A stretch of 64,000 nucleotides of DNA, taken from positions 1,178,001 to 1,242,000 of the forward strand of contig JAHDVF020001564.1 of assembly GCA_022606425.2 (NCBI GenBank), in the 5' to 3' direction. Shown in pieces: positions 12,501 through 21,949 of this stretch. Positions within the stretch are counted from its first letter, which is position 1. Every line of letters starts with the position of its first letter. The DNA is from Lepidostoma basale. Its lineage: Eukaryota > Arthropoda > Insecta > Trichoptera > Lepidostomatidae. The position numbers and the translations under genes were made by a program. The notes beneath the pieces are model-generated. The model had not been told where the DNA came from, made no database searches, and saw only the letters and a list, made by a program, of their open reading frames with translations.

Positions 12501-15500
12501 TTTATGCATTCCACAATAATTGAGAATCATACTGAACTAACCTATGGGTATGCCGCTCTATTTCGTTAAATATTATTCTAAAGTATCATAAAGTATCTTA
12601 ATTTTTTTTTCGTACGATTTAAGTATCGTCCTCGAACCTGTAATAATTTCACAAATGCATGTCATATCGCCGTTCATTTCCTAGTATTCGTTATCGTGAA
12701 CCCAACCCATGGCGACCTAAAATAACACCAGCCTGGCGAGATACTTGATCCATAAGGAGAATTCCATGGAATGCCAGCCTACAGAATACCAACTTGACAC
12801 TATTGAAAACTCATCACTTAACAAACAAATTTCATCCTTAGCTAAATTATTATAACAAGTCCTAGCATCCGCAATAAATAACTCTATCTCCTTAAGATTT
12901 AAGCCCGACACGTCGCCTAGAAACTTAAGAATTTTTTTTTTTGTTCCATCCGAAATTATTTAACGGCTAAAAATTGTCGACACTTTAAAATTCACAAAAT
13001 TTAACGATACCTTTAAGTGGTCTCCTCGGTATCTCTAGGATATCTCAGACCGCAACGTCCTAATATCCGACTGCAATTCGATTCATTTCAAATATAATAT
13101 TTTATTTTCCGCTTCGTAAATATTCACCTAAATTCCAACTTGCTGTAATTGATATTGATCAAAAAGAATTATTTGACATGTTTAACACATCAGTATTTTA
13201 ATTTACTATGGAAATAACCTAAACTCTTATTATTACTGGTTTAATCATTACTCGCAATTCCATTTTATACAATTAACACGTCTGTATTTTAACTTCGCAA
13301 TGTATATAACTTAAGATTATTATCGATGACCTATTGCTCATACGTAGAACATAAAGACATTAAATATAAATTTTGTAAACTAGCCATTATAAAATGTATA
13401 TCTTATACTATCTCGTATTCATACACTATAATAATTATGTATCTATATATATATATCTAAAATTACCATGCTATGTCCTTCCTTTACCTGAGACAGTTGA
13501 AATCCAAGTACGTATTATTATACATGGCCAATAAATGATTAAATATTTTAGAAACGACCCATTTATTTATCACTTTCGTTATAAATAATATTATTTACAT
13601 CCCCCTAACAAGCAAAATTGCTACGGCGACCTAACCGACCGCGATCCCTAGAAATATCCTGATGTAAACACTTGACTCGAACTAATTTATGGTTATTTTG
13701 GTGTGAAAGAAATTAATGTGTACCTATCCAGGATTATGGAAAAATACAAACCAAGAAGAATGTTATTGACTCAAGACACATGTTTACCATTTTAGATCTC
13801 TCGCTGCAGTTTTTTAGAAGTATGGAAAAAACGTAGGTGGTAACAAACCTTTTTTTTACAAACTACATTTACGAAATAAATATAACTCTAGATATTACTA
13901 AGTCCCAATATTTTAAGCATGAATTCAATCTTGTCACGTTCACACATCTAAACTAACTTAAATACTTATAGTCTACTCTAAGTATACTAATAATAGCGGG
14001 GCCCTTAAAATTTATTTTACAAATATGCTAATTCGGAACATAATCACAATATTTATTTATTTATTTAGCGTACTCTCAAATGTTTGGTCAGAATATACAT
14101 GAGTCTATAACACAATTAATATTTTAACGGTGACCTTAGTCGATCTAAAATATACGATTAACCTATCAATAATTTAATATAATTCAAAGATTACTCTAAT
14201 TGTTCTCAAATATAATTTCAAACTGACAATAATTAAATAGGATAGCGTTACTAACGAATGTAAATATTTTCATTCACTCTTTTCTAAACCCTCGAAATAT
14301 TCTTCTACAATAACAAAATTATGATAATAATATATTTATTCCTATTAAACCTACCGAAAAGTGAACTAAAGTTGTGTTTCAATACTAAACTTTCTATAAT
14401 ATGTTCGGAGTTCTCTTTAAATATTCAAATCATAAACTAAATACCACGCCGATAATTATTTTCGAAACGATACGCGACCCCTGCATAGAGCATCCTAGAA
14501 TACCTTCCCAGAACAGACCCGCACGCTGTCCACGAATCCTAGCTAGGGTTGGCATAAATATCTAGCGATGAATAATTTTTTAAAACAATTAAAATTTTTA
14601 AACTAATTAAATAAATATGCATAATAATGAAATTATCAAGTAATGCTTTAAACCAAACTCCTGGTCACGCGCAGCAAATGTGGTGGATTGAGCTACCTAC
14701 GAGGAACCTAACCTTCCTCTAGTCATCATCAACTACTATGGTAGTTCTCCTGGTCACGGCACCAAATGTGATGGATGAGCTTTCCATGAGGAATTAATCA
14801 TCCTGGTCACGGCACCAAATGTGATGAAACGTCCTGTCCACGATCTCCGTGATGTCTAATCCTGGTCACGGCACCAAATGTGGTGAAACGATTTACACAC
14901 GTGAGGAATTAATCCATCCTGGTCACGGGACCAAATGTGGTGATTGCCCTGGTCCGTGAGGAACCTAAGCAGAATCCCTCCTAACCTTCCTCCGCGAACG
15001 GTGGAGCTTCCTCCAGTCATTCCCTCTTCATCACCTGTACGGAGCTTACAGGTGTTTTACCTTACGCGAGTTGGCCTTCGTGATCGTCTAGAAATAATAC
15101 CGTATGACCCTTCGTTATGACCGATGTAATCCAAGCCCTTTTATTTGGCGATTACTGATAATTTCATTCTAAAGCTAATCGTTCCTAACCCTTCCGAATT
15201 TTCTAAGCAATCCTGACAAACCCACGTGTAATCAAACTATATGTCACTCAATATTTCCTAGGAACATCTAAACCAAACAACCTAAAATATCTCTAAGTTT
15301 ACAAAATATAAATTCAAAATATTATCTCTAGGAAATGTGGCAGCCCTGGAAGAAACATTCACAAACAATATACAACAAATACAATGTACAGTAATTTAAA
15401 TCAGAGCGTAATGTAATAATGATGCAATAAAGAACAGCTTTCTGAAAGGTACAATTATATAGCAATTCAGTGTCAAAATATAATATATTAAGTATATAAG

Positions 15501-18500
15501 GAGTTGTGGGGGATAACTGGGATATAATAGTGTTAGTATCGCGTTGAACCAGTCTTTTCGTCAGACTGATGATTTTTCTCCACTGCTCCACAGCAGAATC
15601 GTCTGGGGACCAGACGATCTACCTCCCAACCCTTAATCAGTGGACCTGGGGATTCAAACCCATGAACCTGGCCATCACCCTATCGGGGGTTTCCGAAGAT
15701 GGTCCACCTCCACCTGTCTGCCGTGGTCGTCAGCCAACCAAATTAGCTAACGCCTTGTGTACGGAGCTCGTGAAGCGATCAGAGCAAGTGTAGACGGCGC
15801 CAAGTTCGGCTATCTATCACCAGACTTCACAGCATCCTTCATGAGTATGGTCTATCTACAATGTCTGCACTTGCTGGGTCTTAGAGAGCGAGCTACACTC
15901 TAGAAGATATTCTACCATAGGCGAGGCAGTACGAGAGTAGACTTCCCAAGCTCCCTTCATATCATCTCTGTCGCAACCCTGTAGCTGTCATATAGTTGTC
16001 GTATAGACGAAGATCGAATTATATCTGTTAGTGAGCTACATTTCCCTAATTAGTGATCAATAATCGTTGGTTGTTTAGTAAGTGGTATATTAAATCGGGT
16101 CCTTTAAGTTGCCCGTATGTTAAACTTATTGTATTCTGCGTGCAATAAGGGAGGAAATCAATATAAGGGATACATGTATATTTAGATTCTGCATATGTAT
16201 AAATACGTGTGCATAAATACAAACGTAATTATGATAGTCCTAAGGTAAGTCAGTCTCAATTCCTGAAAGTAATAATTCTTAAATATAGACTTAGCTTTTC
16301 CGTCGTAAAACCAGCTCAGGAAAACTGATTCTATAGTATTTTTAAATCTGCAAATGCCGCACCCCTCGTACCACTATACTTGTATACAAAATAAAATGAA
16401 GTTCTTGATAATTAGAACAACAAAAACACAACCCGAATTTTAATACTAGGAACGACCCCTCGACGCTAGGTCTGAAAATTCACTGTCATGCGACCGCTTC
16501 CCATCAGGTCAAAAGTCAACTGCCCCGAGCTATCTTTCTCCCTGGCCTACTACCCTTCCCCGCTCCCCGCGCCCCAAACCCATCCCCAAATCTTCTCCCT
16601 CGTCCCCCTCTGCTTCCCGCACCCCTACATCCACTTGGTTAGGTGTTATATTTTCTAGTCATTTGAATTTATTTTCGTACGTCTGAATTCACGTATCTCT
16701 CTCTACGATGGTTCAATACCATCACAAACTCTATTATTTATTTATAATAGTAATCACAATTGTTTAGGGGTTTTACTTGTATTTAACTTACTAACTAACT
16801 GACCATCACGCCGTCTCCCCGAAGGGGTAGGCAGACAGAATAGACTGCCACACTTTAACCGATGCGGCACTCCATCCTTCTCTTTTCGCTCCCGCGGGAG
16901 ACGCGTTGTTATGAATTTAATTTATATAAATTAAATTATATAAACTCGATTTTGAGAATGCCCTCGCAAGGAAAAACAATTTTGTAACTATTTAACTAAC
17001 TAACTAACTAACCATCACGCCGTCTCCCCGAAGGGGTAGGCAGAATGAATGGACTGCCACACTTTTCTTTCCCGACATATTTCTCTCGCTTCCTCAACAT
17101 TCATACATCGTGTCATGCACGCTCGTCGATTGTTCTGACTCCTCACGTGGTCCATAATTCAATAATTGATTTATTTGATCGTGCCACGTTTTCCTCGGCC
17201 TTCCGCTAATTCCATTTACATCGTTAATATATAATTTTTAACCGTTCTTTCTTCATTCATTATTTTCATGCGTTCAAACCATTTTAATGTTCATTTCATT
17301 ATTTTGTTCATTATACCATCATTCGCACTGCATTCACTTCTTATATAATTTATATAAATAAAATCCAAGTGAAACGATTGAGATTACGATTACGATTATG
17401 ATTTAAATTTCGATTTCGATTTAGATAATGATTTCGAAACGATTACGATTTTGATTTAAATTTCGATTTCGATTTAGATTACGATAACGACTTAAATTTC
17501 GATTTCGATTTTGATTTCAATTTCGATTTCGATTTATATTACGATTTCGATGTCAGTTGAGTCAAATTGGTATATTTACTAATGCTCAACTATAGAACAG
17601 CCCCACACAAAGTAAAATGTTATTCGATTGAGTCCTGCTGGTAGACACCAGTGTAAGAAAAATAATAAGTAAAACAATATTTCTGAAGATGGTGGACATT
17701 AAAATCATTTTAATTAGAGTATTAGGTTAAGATTTGTGTGTGTTTTTTTAGATAAATTTATTTTAAATGTGTTTCTCTTCCGGATGTCCCCAAGGTCCGA
17801 AGGTTTCTGGAGCAAGTGACAACGGATATGGTGGCCCTGACTGGATTGAACTTCTTCTATGTCACTCGTGGACTGATTCTGACGGTATGATCTTACGAAT
17901 GTCTATCTATTGTACACGTGTTGTAAAAAACATCCGAAACCGGTCTAGAAATATTACACAAACAAGAAATAAATGAAACCGAAAAAACGTCGCGTAACTG
18001 ATCAAAATTTTGAATGTCGTTAACGCCTTATTAACATTCTCTCGCAAGATAGCCAATGAGGCTCAAAAAATAGGGGAAAATAGTTTTCATTATTTAATTG
18101 CGTAGATTTTCCTGGTTGGTAGCAATATGTTTCTTGGGATCTTGTCATTCTCATAACTATCTGAAGACGGAGACTGCAACGATCTCCGAAACGTCGGTCG
18201 AGAAAGACACATTACACGGATTTTCTCAAGATCCCTAGAAACGCATAAATTTGTTTTGTAATAAAAAAACTCAAAACTACTTTTAATTTTGTAATAAATT
18301 ATACTGATGTTATGTTTTGTTTATATTTTACAAAATTATGAAAAATAATTTGCCATTGACTGTATTATCAGTTGCTCTTCTTGATTGTCTAAGTAACGTT
18401 TGAAAGTCAAAACATTGGAGATGTTTTAAAAATAATCTGCATGAAAAATTTATAAGTGATTAATTTTTTAAATCGCCTTTTGGAGTTTGTCAATAAAAAA

Positions 18501-21030
18501 AATTTAAATGGATGATATTTCCGTCTGGTATTTCCTAATGTGGACACAAGGTTTTAGTTTTTGTATTGATAGTGAATGTCTGTTATGTTCACTAATTAAG
18601 AAAAAAAAAATGATTATGACCAACAGTTATATATAAATTAATTTTTAAAACACCTGACCTAGATATATTTCAAAAAAACTTAAATTCGTTTTATCTCAAA
18701 AATGGTTCACTTTTGCGTAATGCTTCACGTGACATAATTCATTCGAAATAATCTCCCCTACAATCTCATAGAAGTAATGTATTCAATAACCAATAACCCT
18801 GTAAATGAACGAAAACCTCTGTTTTCTAGAAGTTTTATTGTATTTTATGGGAATGGTATATATCGGCTTGCTAAGGCACATTTGATAATGCATTATCAAA
18901 GAGAAATATGTCATTCTAATTTAATATAATAAAACTCCTAGAAAACAAACATTTTCAATCGAATTAACACGTTGACAGCGAAACACTGACCGGGACAGTG
19001 TGAAGGGAAGAACCTAAACGGCGGACCCCTGTCCAGGTAGGCTATGTATCGATCGGTTTTAAGTAAGTAGGAACTGATAAACCTTTCCATGACTGCTAAA
19101 TCCCCTCCTACATGTACTTACTCAATACTTAACGAGAAATACGGTCTGCTACACCTCATCATGAAAGATTGAGGGTAGGCGCGGTGTGGGAAGATCCCAG
19201 ATGTCCTGGCTGGAGTACATCAAAGAGTGGACCGGAATTCAGAGGGTGGGGGAGATGTTCCGGCTGGTACAGGACAGATAATAATAGTGCCTATTAGGGG
19301 TGGGCAAAATTAGTCACTTAAAAGGGATCTGAGCTGAACGGTATCGATCAGCAAAGTGAGTCGACTCTTTTTCATAACTCACGGTTCATCATTTTGAGTC
19401 GTTCATAAAAACGAACTCCCGAAATGAGCTAAAAAAACAAGGTCGCACCTGAATTCTCTGAAAAGTTGTAATGACCTTTTTTTTAGCTCATTTCGGAAGT
19501 TCGTTTTTACGAACGGCTCAAAATGATGAACCGTAAGTTATAAAAAAGAGTCGACCCACTTTACTGAACGATATATTCAGCTCACAAAAGATTCGACGCT
19601 TTCGCAACAATTTACGATTCAGGCAGCGGATCATTGAGCTGCCGCTCTTTTTTTGTGAATCATTGAGCTGCCGCTCTTTTTTCGCTCACTCGCTCACCAA
19701 AGTGAGTCGACTCTTTGAGTTAACTCGTGAGCGGATCACACATCCCTAGTGCCTATTGCCCGTGAGTACGAGCATAAGGAACTCAAAAATATTTAAGTCT
19801 GTCTTCTGTGCCACCTGATGTGGCTATATAGTCCTATTTTAGATTGACAGACTTTGTAACGCTCCGGAAAAGGATATTCTGCCCCTACGGCTGGACCCCG
19901 TCCTCTCCGTCTCTCCAGCCCCTGGCATGTAGTGAAGACTCTTCTCCACTCCGCCTTATTGGTTGCCAACTGCTCCCAGTCAATTCGTCTGTCTACAACC
20001 TTTCATGCAGTATACAGGTTGTCCTTATATCTCTTGCGCTGTCCTCCGTGCTTCCTTTTCCCTTCTATAAGTTCACTATACAGTAGAACGTGGATAATTG
20101 GAACCTGGTTATTTGGCAAAACTCTATAATTGGCAGAAAAATTCCGGTACCATCCCCTTGGAGCACCAAAATATCTTTAATTGGAAAAAAGAAACCTGTT
20201 TAATTGAACTCGACATTCTAGCTCTAAACCTCTGTAATTGGAGAGCACTGCCTTCTCGACCTCTGTAAACTGACAACTTCTCAGCATTTGTTCTGTACTA
20301 ATCGAAGGTGGTCCATTGTACATCGCAATGTTTCACAAACGTAAATATAACGGTTAATTTCGCGTAGAGTTTTGCAACATTCTTAGCGTGTGAAACAGGC
20401 CCATATAACTGATTTCTCAAGTTATAATAATTAAATGTATTGTTTGTATGTGTATGCACTTTTTTACAATTGCAATTAACTTATTATTTTTTTATTGATT
20501 GTTTTATGCATCAATCCATGAATTGTTTTTATTGCTTTTCTGTTTATGTGGTATCAAAACCTGGTTCAAAAACCAAATCATAATCTGGACCTGGATACAT
20601 GAAAAACTGGGTAATTGGAAAACCTGGTTAATTGACCATCGTAGGCCTGGTCCCTTGAAATGCCAATTATCCAGGTTCTACTGTATAAGATATTTTTGGG
20701 AAGCCTGTTGTCACATGATAAATAGGCCTACGCCAAAGTGATACCGACGTTGGGGGGACATGACATGGCACTTTGATAAGGAGACTTACTTAAACCCAAC
20801 GGTATAAGGCCTGACCTGGACAGGGATCCGCCGTTTGGGTTCTTCCATTACCACTGTCGCAGTCAGTGCTCCGCAGTCAACGTGTTAAATAAATGAATTG
20901 TACATTCTAATGTTGCCAGATCGCCGGGACTATTGTGACCTACGAGTTGGTTCTGGTGCAGTTCAACACTGGACCTACGGCCATCACAGCCAACATCACA
21001 CTCAGCGATCGTTGTGGAAGCACTGTCTGA
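477..21030 (+). CDS. Sugar-type gustatory receptor 1 (Gr5a/Gr64 clade), last five exons
   Basis: Coding exons are 477-599, 1631-1785, 7729-7891, 17795-17884 and 20920-21030; the 5' exons lie left of the window. Insect gustatory receptors of this clade are seven-transmembrane ligand-gated cation channels in taste neurons that detect sugars. The visible part covers the TM5 region, an intracellular helical stretch, TM6, the 30-residue ALTGLNFF exon and TM7 with TYELVLVQF, a match to the family TYhhhhhQF signature. Exon lengths and phases equal those of receptor 2 except that the TM6 exon is 9 nt longer. Introns are swollen by transposons, one holding an 8.4 kb LTR element. No stop or broken splice site is seen in the visible exons. 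Ligand is not predictable. Confidence 0.88.
600..1014. repeat. Palindromic MITE, family F, copy 1 (about 815-980)
   Basis: Ends read TTAATATTAATGAAAAC and, inverted, GTTTTCATTAATATT, with a GAAGTTTTATAATATTATATGG arm. Related copies with CGAATGAAAACGTCTG-like ends are at 6502-6652, 18800-18968 and partly 37415-37510. The rest of this interval is AT-rich intron with nothing else seen. Confidence 0.45.
1015..1375 (+). pseudogene. Mariner transposase fragment (C-terminal), decayed
   Basis: Around 1127-1190 the frame reads VGWDILLHPPYSSDLASSDY followed by RLFRS and a stop. This matches the mariner block that carries the third catalytic aspartate of the DD34D triad. Upstream in other frames is LVNRSNS; downstream IDNIEELKSGLSEFFEYK. 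Stops and frameshifts show it is dead. It lies in a receptor 1 intron. Confidence 0.75.
1376..1630. other. Intronic AT-rich sequence, nothing recognised
   Basis: No ORF or repeat that could be assigned. It ends in the polypyrimidine-poor acceptor ttacttccag. Confidence 0.3.
1631..1785 (+). CDS. Receptor 1 exon (intracellular loop)
   Basis: 155 nt, phase 0 start and phase 2 end (AA/GTGAGT). It encodes NVPPQFWRSAR through FANNLYFICLQLFNSL. Same size and phases as receptor 2 exon 37787-37941. Confidence 0.88.
1811..2038. mobile_element. Foldback MITE, 228 bp
   Basis: Terminal inverted repeats of about 40 bp begin CTATATCGCCTCTTTGC and differ at a single position seen by eye (A/G). Internal sequence is AT-rich and non-coding. 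No target duplication was established. Confidence 0.75.
2042..2220 (+). mobile_element. tRNA-derived SINE-like element
   Basis: Contains GTGGCAGAGTCG (A-box-like) and, about 45 bp on, GAGTTCGATTCCCGG (B-box-like), the spacing and motifs of a tRNA-derived pol III promoter. A non-tRNA body follows. Could also be a lone tRNA pseudogene. Confidence 0.55.
2881..4135. mobile_element. TTAA-type DNA transposon derivative (Kolobok- or piggyBac-like)
   Basis: Both ends carry TTAA. The left end is TTAAGGGGCACCACTTAGTG and the right end, inverted, TTAAGGAGTACCACTAGTG. A second inverted pair lies inside at about 3065-3109 and 3768-3812 (ATTGAGGACYGTTTTCAC). No transposase is left. TTAA targets are used by piggyBac and Kolobok; the GG start after TTAA favours the latter, which is inference. 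Confidence 0.6.
3172..3765 (-). repeat. ~460 bp dispersed repeat Z, copy 1 (1.3 tandem units)
   Basis: The motif GTTGTAWTACATAAAGCG appears at about 3174 and again at about 3635, giving a period near 460 bp. Other hallmarks are CATTCCCCATTCC, GGTCATAAGTCCTGTAAAC and TCTCTATTGAGATACAATT. It is nested inside the TTAA-type element. Confidence 0.7.
4262..5204. other. AT-rich intron; one unassigned ORF
   Basis: A 78-residue open frame at 4874-5110 (+) resembles nothing I know and has the composition of chance AT-rich sequence. No other structure is seen. Confidence 0.3.
5205..5530 (+). repeat. Degenerate G/T-rich minisatellite
   Basis: Imperfect iterations of GGGGTTGTGGGGCTTGGG-like units fill this stretch on the + strand, with strong G/T strand asymmetry. 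The 76-residue frame at 5301-5531 is a by-product of the repeat. Confidence 0.7.
5531..6174. other. AT-rich intron, nothing recognised
   Basis: No coding block, inverted repeat or known element was found here by eye. Confidence 0.3.
6175..6500 (-). mobile_element. RTE-like LINE family 2 fragment
   Basis: The minus strand gives MDTTRLPYISLHNQ-like sequence and GRPRKRWKKSWESISQEEQ, matching the C-terminus of the 40966-42009 ORF and fragments at 21125 and 24280. Frame breaks are present. Confidence 0.6.
6502..6652. mobile_element. Palindromic MITE, family F, copy 2
   Basis: Ends TTAATTAACACGAATGAA and the inverse of TTCATTCGTATTAATTAG flank a short hairpin (TATGGCATTAACATGCCATA). Same family as 815-980 and 18800-18968. 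Confidence 0.6.
6675..7190. repeat. Inverted Penelope-like terminal segments around a Z-repeat piece
   Basis: The block ACATGTTTCGGACAACCCGG at 6735-6754 recurs inverted at 7118-7137, each followed outward by AAAACTAACTT/AAAGTTAGTGTTGTACA and a TATATAC segment. A Z-repeat fragment (6778-6995, minus) lies between. The same ends occur around 54410 and 55990 near Penelope-like coding sequence, which is why I link them. Confidence 0.5.
7109..7139 (+). ncRNA. Hammerhead-ribozyme-like motif (degenerate)
   Basis: CTGAGGA, then a GGAC/GTCC helix, then GAAACATGTT. The order fits a hammerhead core with a very short stem III, but the core departs from CTGATGA and the cleavage triplet is GTT. Probably an inactive relic. 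Confidence 0.35.
7179..7426. mobile_element. Foldback MITE, about 250 bp
   Basis: Outer arms ATATCGTCGGTTCAAA and its inverse TTTGAACCGACGATAT flank a second, longer inner palindrome (TGCAATTTCTGT...GAATTC arms, about 60 bp each) centred near 7300. Non-coding. Confidence 0.65.
7535..7612 (-). mobile_element. RTE-like LINE family 2 scrap
   Basis: The minus strand reads MRNYSACVRPIMI and ARADTF, matching RIYKTCVRPILTYG...SRADTV of the 40966-42009 ORF. Confidence 0.5.
7729..7891 (+). CDS. Receptor 1 exon (TM6)
   Basis: 163 nt after acceptor gtgtgcag, phase 2 in and phase 0 out (GAG/GTGATC). It encodes VLYFVYSFGFLLTRSLVVAV and VPSDSYCLE, aligned with receptor 2 exon 40748-40901 but three codons longer at the start. 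It is strikingly GC-rich compared with its AT-rich surroundings. Confidence 0.85.
7975..8300 (+). repeat. GATTTC/GATTTA hexanucleotide microsatellite
   Basis: Long imperfect runs of GATTTC, GATTTA and GATTCA units. A related array sits at 17375-17560, on the other side of the LTR element. Confidence 0.9.
8342..10301 (-). repeat. 3' LTR of the LARD-like element
   Basis: 1960 bp. Contains CCTGGTCACGGCACCAAATG repeats near its left edge (about 8376, 8436, 8493), which resemble the primer-binding junction itself. The 74- and 87-residue frames inside are duplicated in the other LTR and look like chance. Confidence 0.88.
10302..10313 (-). other. Polypurine tract
   Basis: Minus-strand CTAGGGGGGAAC abuts the TG of the 3' LTR, as expected for a plus-strand DNA primer. 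Confidence 0.7.
10314..14747 (-). other. Non-coding interior of the LARD-like element
   Basis: AT-rich, with poly-T/A runs (10982-10999, 12063-12079). A short stretch at 11165-11245 resembles the L2-like 3' end at 4190-4260 (TGATTTTACAAA-CGACGCACTTAAAATATAA). No conserved retroviral-type domain is seen on either strand. Confidence 0.6.
14748..14764 (-). other. Primer-binding site
   Basis: TGGTGCCGTGACCAGGA on the minus strand begins with TGG, the complement of a tRNA CCA end, two bases from the 5' LTR. The primer tRNA was not identified. Confidence 0.65.
14767..16726 (-). repeat. 5' LTR of the LARD-like element
   Basis: 1960 bp, same length as the other LTR. The one difference noticed is CCGAATTTTC here against CCGAATATTC in the other copy. 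Confidence 0.88.
16783..16906 (-). mobile_element. SINE-like element sharing the RTE tail, truncated copy
   Basis: Begins (minus tail) with ACTAACTAACTGACCATCACG and the RTE-type 3' block, then departs into CCGATGCGGCACTCCATCC and CTCCCGCGGGAGACGCG, the body found in the fuller copies at 29340-29638 and 30832-31128. Confidence 0.6.
16985..17345 (-). mobile_element. RTE-like LINE family 1A, 3' end
   Basis: Minus-strand copy ending in (TTAG)n. It includes the conserved CATCACGCCGTCTCCCC block and the region coding for GRPRKTWHDQIN-like sequence. Confidence 0.7.
17375..17560 (+). repeat. GATTWC hexanucleotide microsatellite
   Basis: Imperfect GATTACGATTTCGATTT iterations similar to 7975-8300. 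Confidence 0.85.
17795..17884 (+). CDS. Receptor 1 exon (30-residue, pre-TM7)
   Basis: 90 nt, phase 0/0, acceptor cccaag, donor GACG/GTATGA. It encodes VRRFLEQVTTDMVALTGLNF through RGLILT. Identical length to receptor 2 exon 43032-43121. Confidence 0.9.
18161..18199 (+). ncRNA. Hammerhead-ribozyme-like motif (degenerate)
   Basis: CTGAAGA, a GGAGA/TCTCC helix, then GAAAC-GTCG-GTC. The architecture matches other motifs in this window, but CTGAAGA is not the canonical CTGATGA. Confidence 0.35.
18200..18799. other. AT-rich intron, nothing recognised
   Basis: No element boundaries, coding block or tandem structure seen. Confidence 0.3.
18800..18968. mobile_element. Palindromic MITE, family F, copy 3
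   Basis: Arms GTTTTCTAGAAGTTTTATTG and the inverse of ATAAAACTCCTAGAAAACAA around a GGCTTGCTAAGGCAC centre. Confidence 0.6.
18969..19286 (+). mobile_element. LINE C-terminal fragment (RTE/BovB-like)
   Basis: The stretch at 19160-19285 reads GVGRSQMSWLEYIKEWTGIQ and FRLVQDR, the tail found also at 49345, 53650 and 59450. The upstream part (CGGCGGACCCCTGTCCAGG) recurs inverted at 20740-20890. Confidence 0.55.
19295..19748. mobile_element. hAT-type MITE, 454 bp
   Basis: Flanked by the exact 8 bp duplication GTGCCTAT (19287-19294 and 19749-19756). Ends TAGGGGTGGGCAAA and, inverted, TAGGGATGTGTGA. Internally it holds an inverted pair with AGTGAGTCGACTCTTTTT and GTTCATAAAAACGAACT arms. The 8 bp target duplication is typical of hAT transposition. 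Confidence 0.88.
19840..20078 (-). mobile_element. LINE C-terminal fragment interrupted by a Tigger-like MITE
   Basis: The minus strand reads GQRKRYKDNLYTA, then VVDRRIDWEQLATNKAEWR, a LINE endonuclease-RT tail. The frame appears to continue beyond the MITE at 20686-20705 (RLPKNIL), so the MITE landed inside it. Confidence 0.6.
20081..20683. mobile_element. Tigger/pogo-like MITE, 603 bp
   Basis: Ends CAGTAGAACGTGGATAATTG and, inverted, CAGTAGAACCTGGATAATTG, flanked by TA on both sides (20079-20080, 20684-20685). CAGT-starting inverted ends with TA target are usual for Tigger-type Tc1/mariner relatives. AATTGG-containing subterminal copies are frequent inside. No transposase. Confidence 0.85.
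20740..20890 (-). repeat. Inverted relative of 18969-19290
   Basis: GACCTGGACAGGGATCCGCC and GTTTGGGTTCTTCC match, inverted, the block at about 19000-19035. Part of the same LINE 3' region. Confidence 0.45.
20920..21030 (+). CDS. Receptor 1 terminal exon (TM7)
   Basis: 111 nt including stop, acceptor gttgccag. It encodes IAGTIVTYELVLVQFNTG and ends CGSTV. TYELVLVQF fits the TYhhhhhQF motif of TM7. Six residues shorter at the C-terminus than receptor 2. Confidence 0.92.
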   Translation: MAGTIVTYELVLVQFNTGPTAITANITLSDRCGSTV

Positions 21031-21124
21031 GTATATTGCAATATCTCTATGATTATTTAAATTAATAAATCATTTGAAATCTATTTGTCGTTTAATTTAT
21101 TATTCAAAATAACCTTTTAATTCT

Positions 21125-21540
21125 TCTTCTTTCTTATTGTAGACCTATGTGGTGTATTCTCCAGAGTGTTGCTCCTCCTGTGAGGTAGATTCCCAGCTGT
21201 CCTTCCAACTTTTAGGAAGTCTTCCACGAGCACGAGTCCCATGAGGTTGATTATGCAATGCAATATAAGGGAGTCTGGTGGTGTCCATTCTTTGAACATG
21301 ACCGTACCAGTCCCTTTTCGCTCTCTGCTCCATCTTATAATATCCTCAACCTCACATATCTCTCTTATTCTGGTGTTCCTCGCGCGATCTCTCAGTGACT
21401 TGCCTGCTATCGTCCTCAGTGTCTTCATTTCGGGAGTCCTCAAAACTTGTTTGGTACTTACTGTGTCTGCCCTTGCTTCGATGCCATATGTTATTATTGG
21501 TCTTACGCATGCTTTATAGATTCTCATCTTTCTCTCAAAA
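21125..21540 (-). mobile_element. RTE-like LINE family 2, C-terminal fragment
   Basis: Minus-strand RIYKACVRPIITYGIEARAD and MKTLRTIAGKSLRDRARNTR match the 40966-42009 ORF closely; the frame shifts near RERKG. Ends in an AAGAAGAA-type tail. Confidence 0.8.
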
Positions 21541-21949
21541 TATAGAATACTTATTTATTTATTATATTTACAAAAGACGGAAAAATGGAGAAAGACATCG
21601 AAAGAAGCGTTGATTTTGTTGACAGTCAAGTTGCCATAGGGATACCTGGTCATCTTCTTCGTGGACGATGTGGTTTTCATCTCTCATTTTTATTAAATAC
21701 TAGCTGACCCGACGAACTTCGTACCGCCTCAGAATCAATAAATGTTGTGTTAACTTATTAGCTAAATTTAATTCACCTTTTTATTGAATTACAATTAATA
21801 CTTAAAATGAATTAAGTTCATGAAATGTGCAAAAGTCAAAATTAAAAATATTAATTACAATGGAATATAATTCATGTGGAAGCCTGCATTAATACTTAAA
21901 ATGAATTATAAATTGTTAATTGAAAACTTTGTTTTATGTATCACAATTG

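Larger units (their letters stand above)
8342..16726 (-). mobile_element. Non-autonomous LTR retrotransposon (LARD-like), 8385 bp
   Basis: Two 1960 bp direct repeats (8342-10301 and 14767-16726) start TGTGATGG and end CCATCACA, flanked by a 4 bp duplication AACT (8338-8341 and 16727-16730). On the minus strand a primer-binding-like sequence TGGTGCCGTGACCAGGA (14748-14764) follows the 5' LTR and a polypurine tract AGGGGGGAAC precedes the 3' LTR (10302-10311), fixing the orientation. The 4465 bp interior has no open frame above 64 codons and no gag, protease, RT or integrase that I can see. Only one LTR difference was noticed, so insertion is recent. It must rely on an unseen autonomous partner. 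Confidence 0.88.

Noticed and set aside
21572..21710. Open frame starting MEKDIERSVDFVDSQ, considered as receptor 2 exon 1
   Set aside because: No donor in the phase needed, and it runs into the CTAGCTGACCCG repeat. The 27188 exon fits phase and total length.
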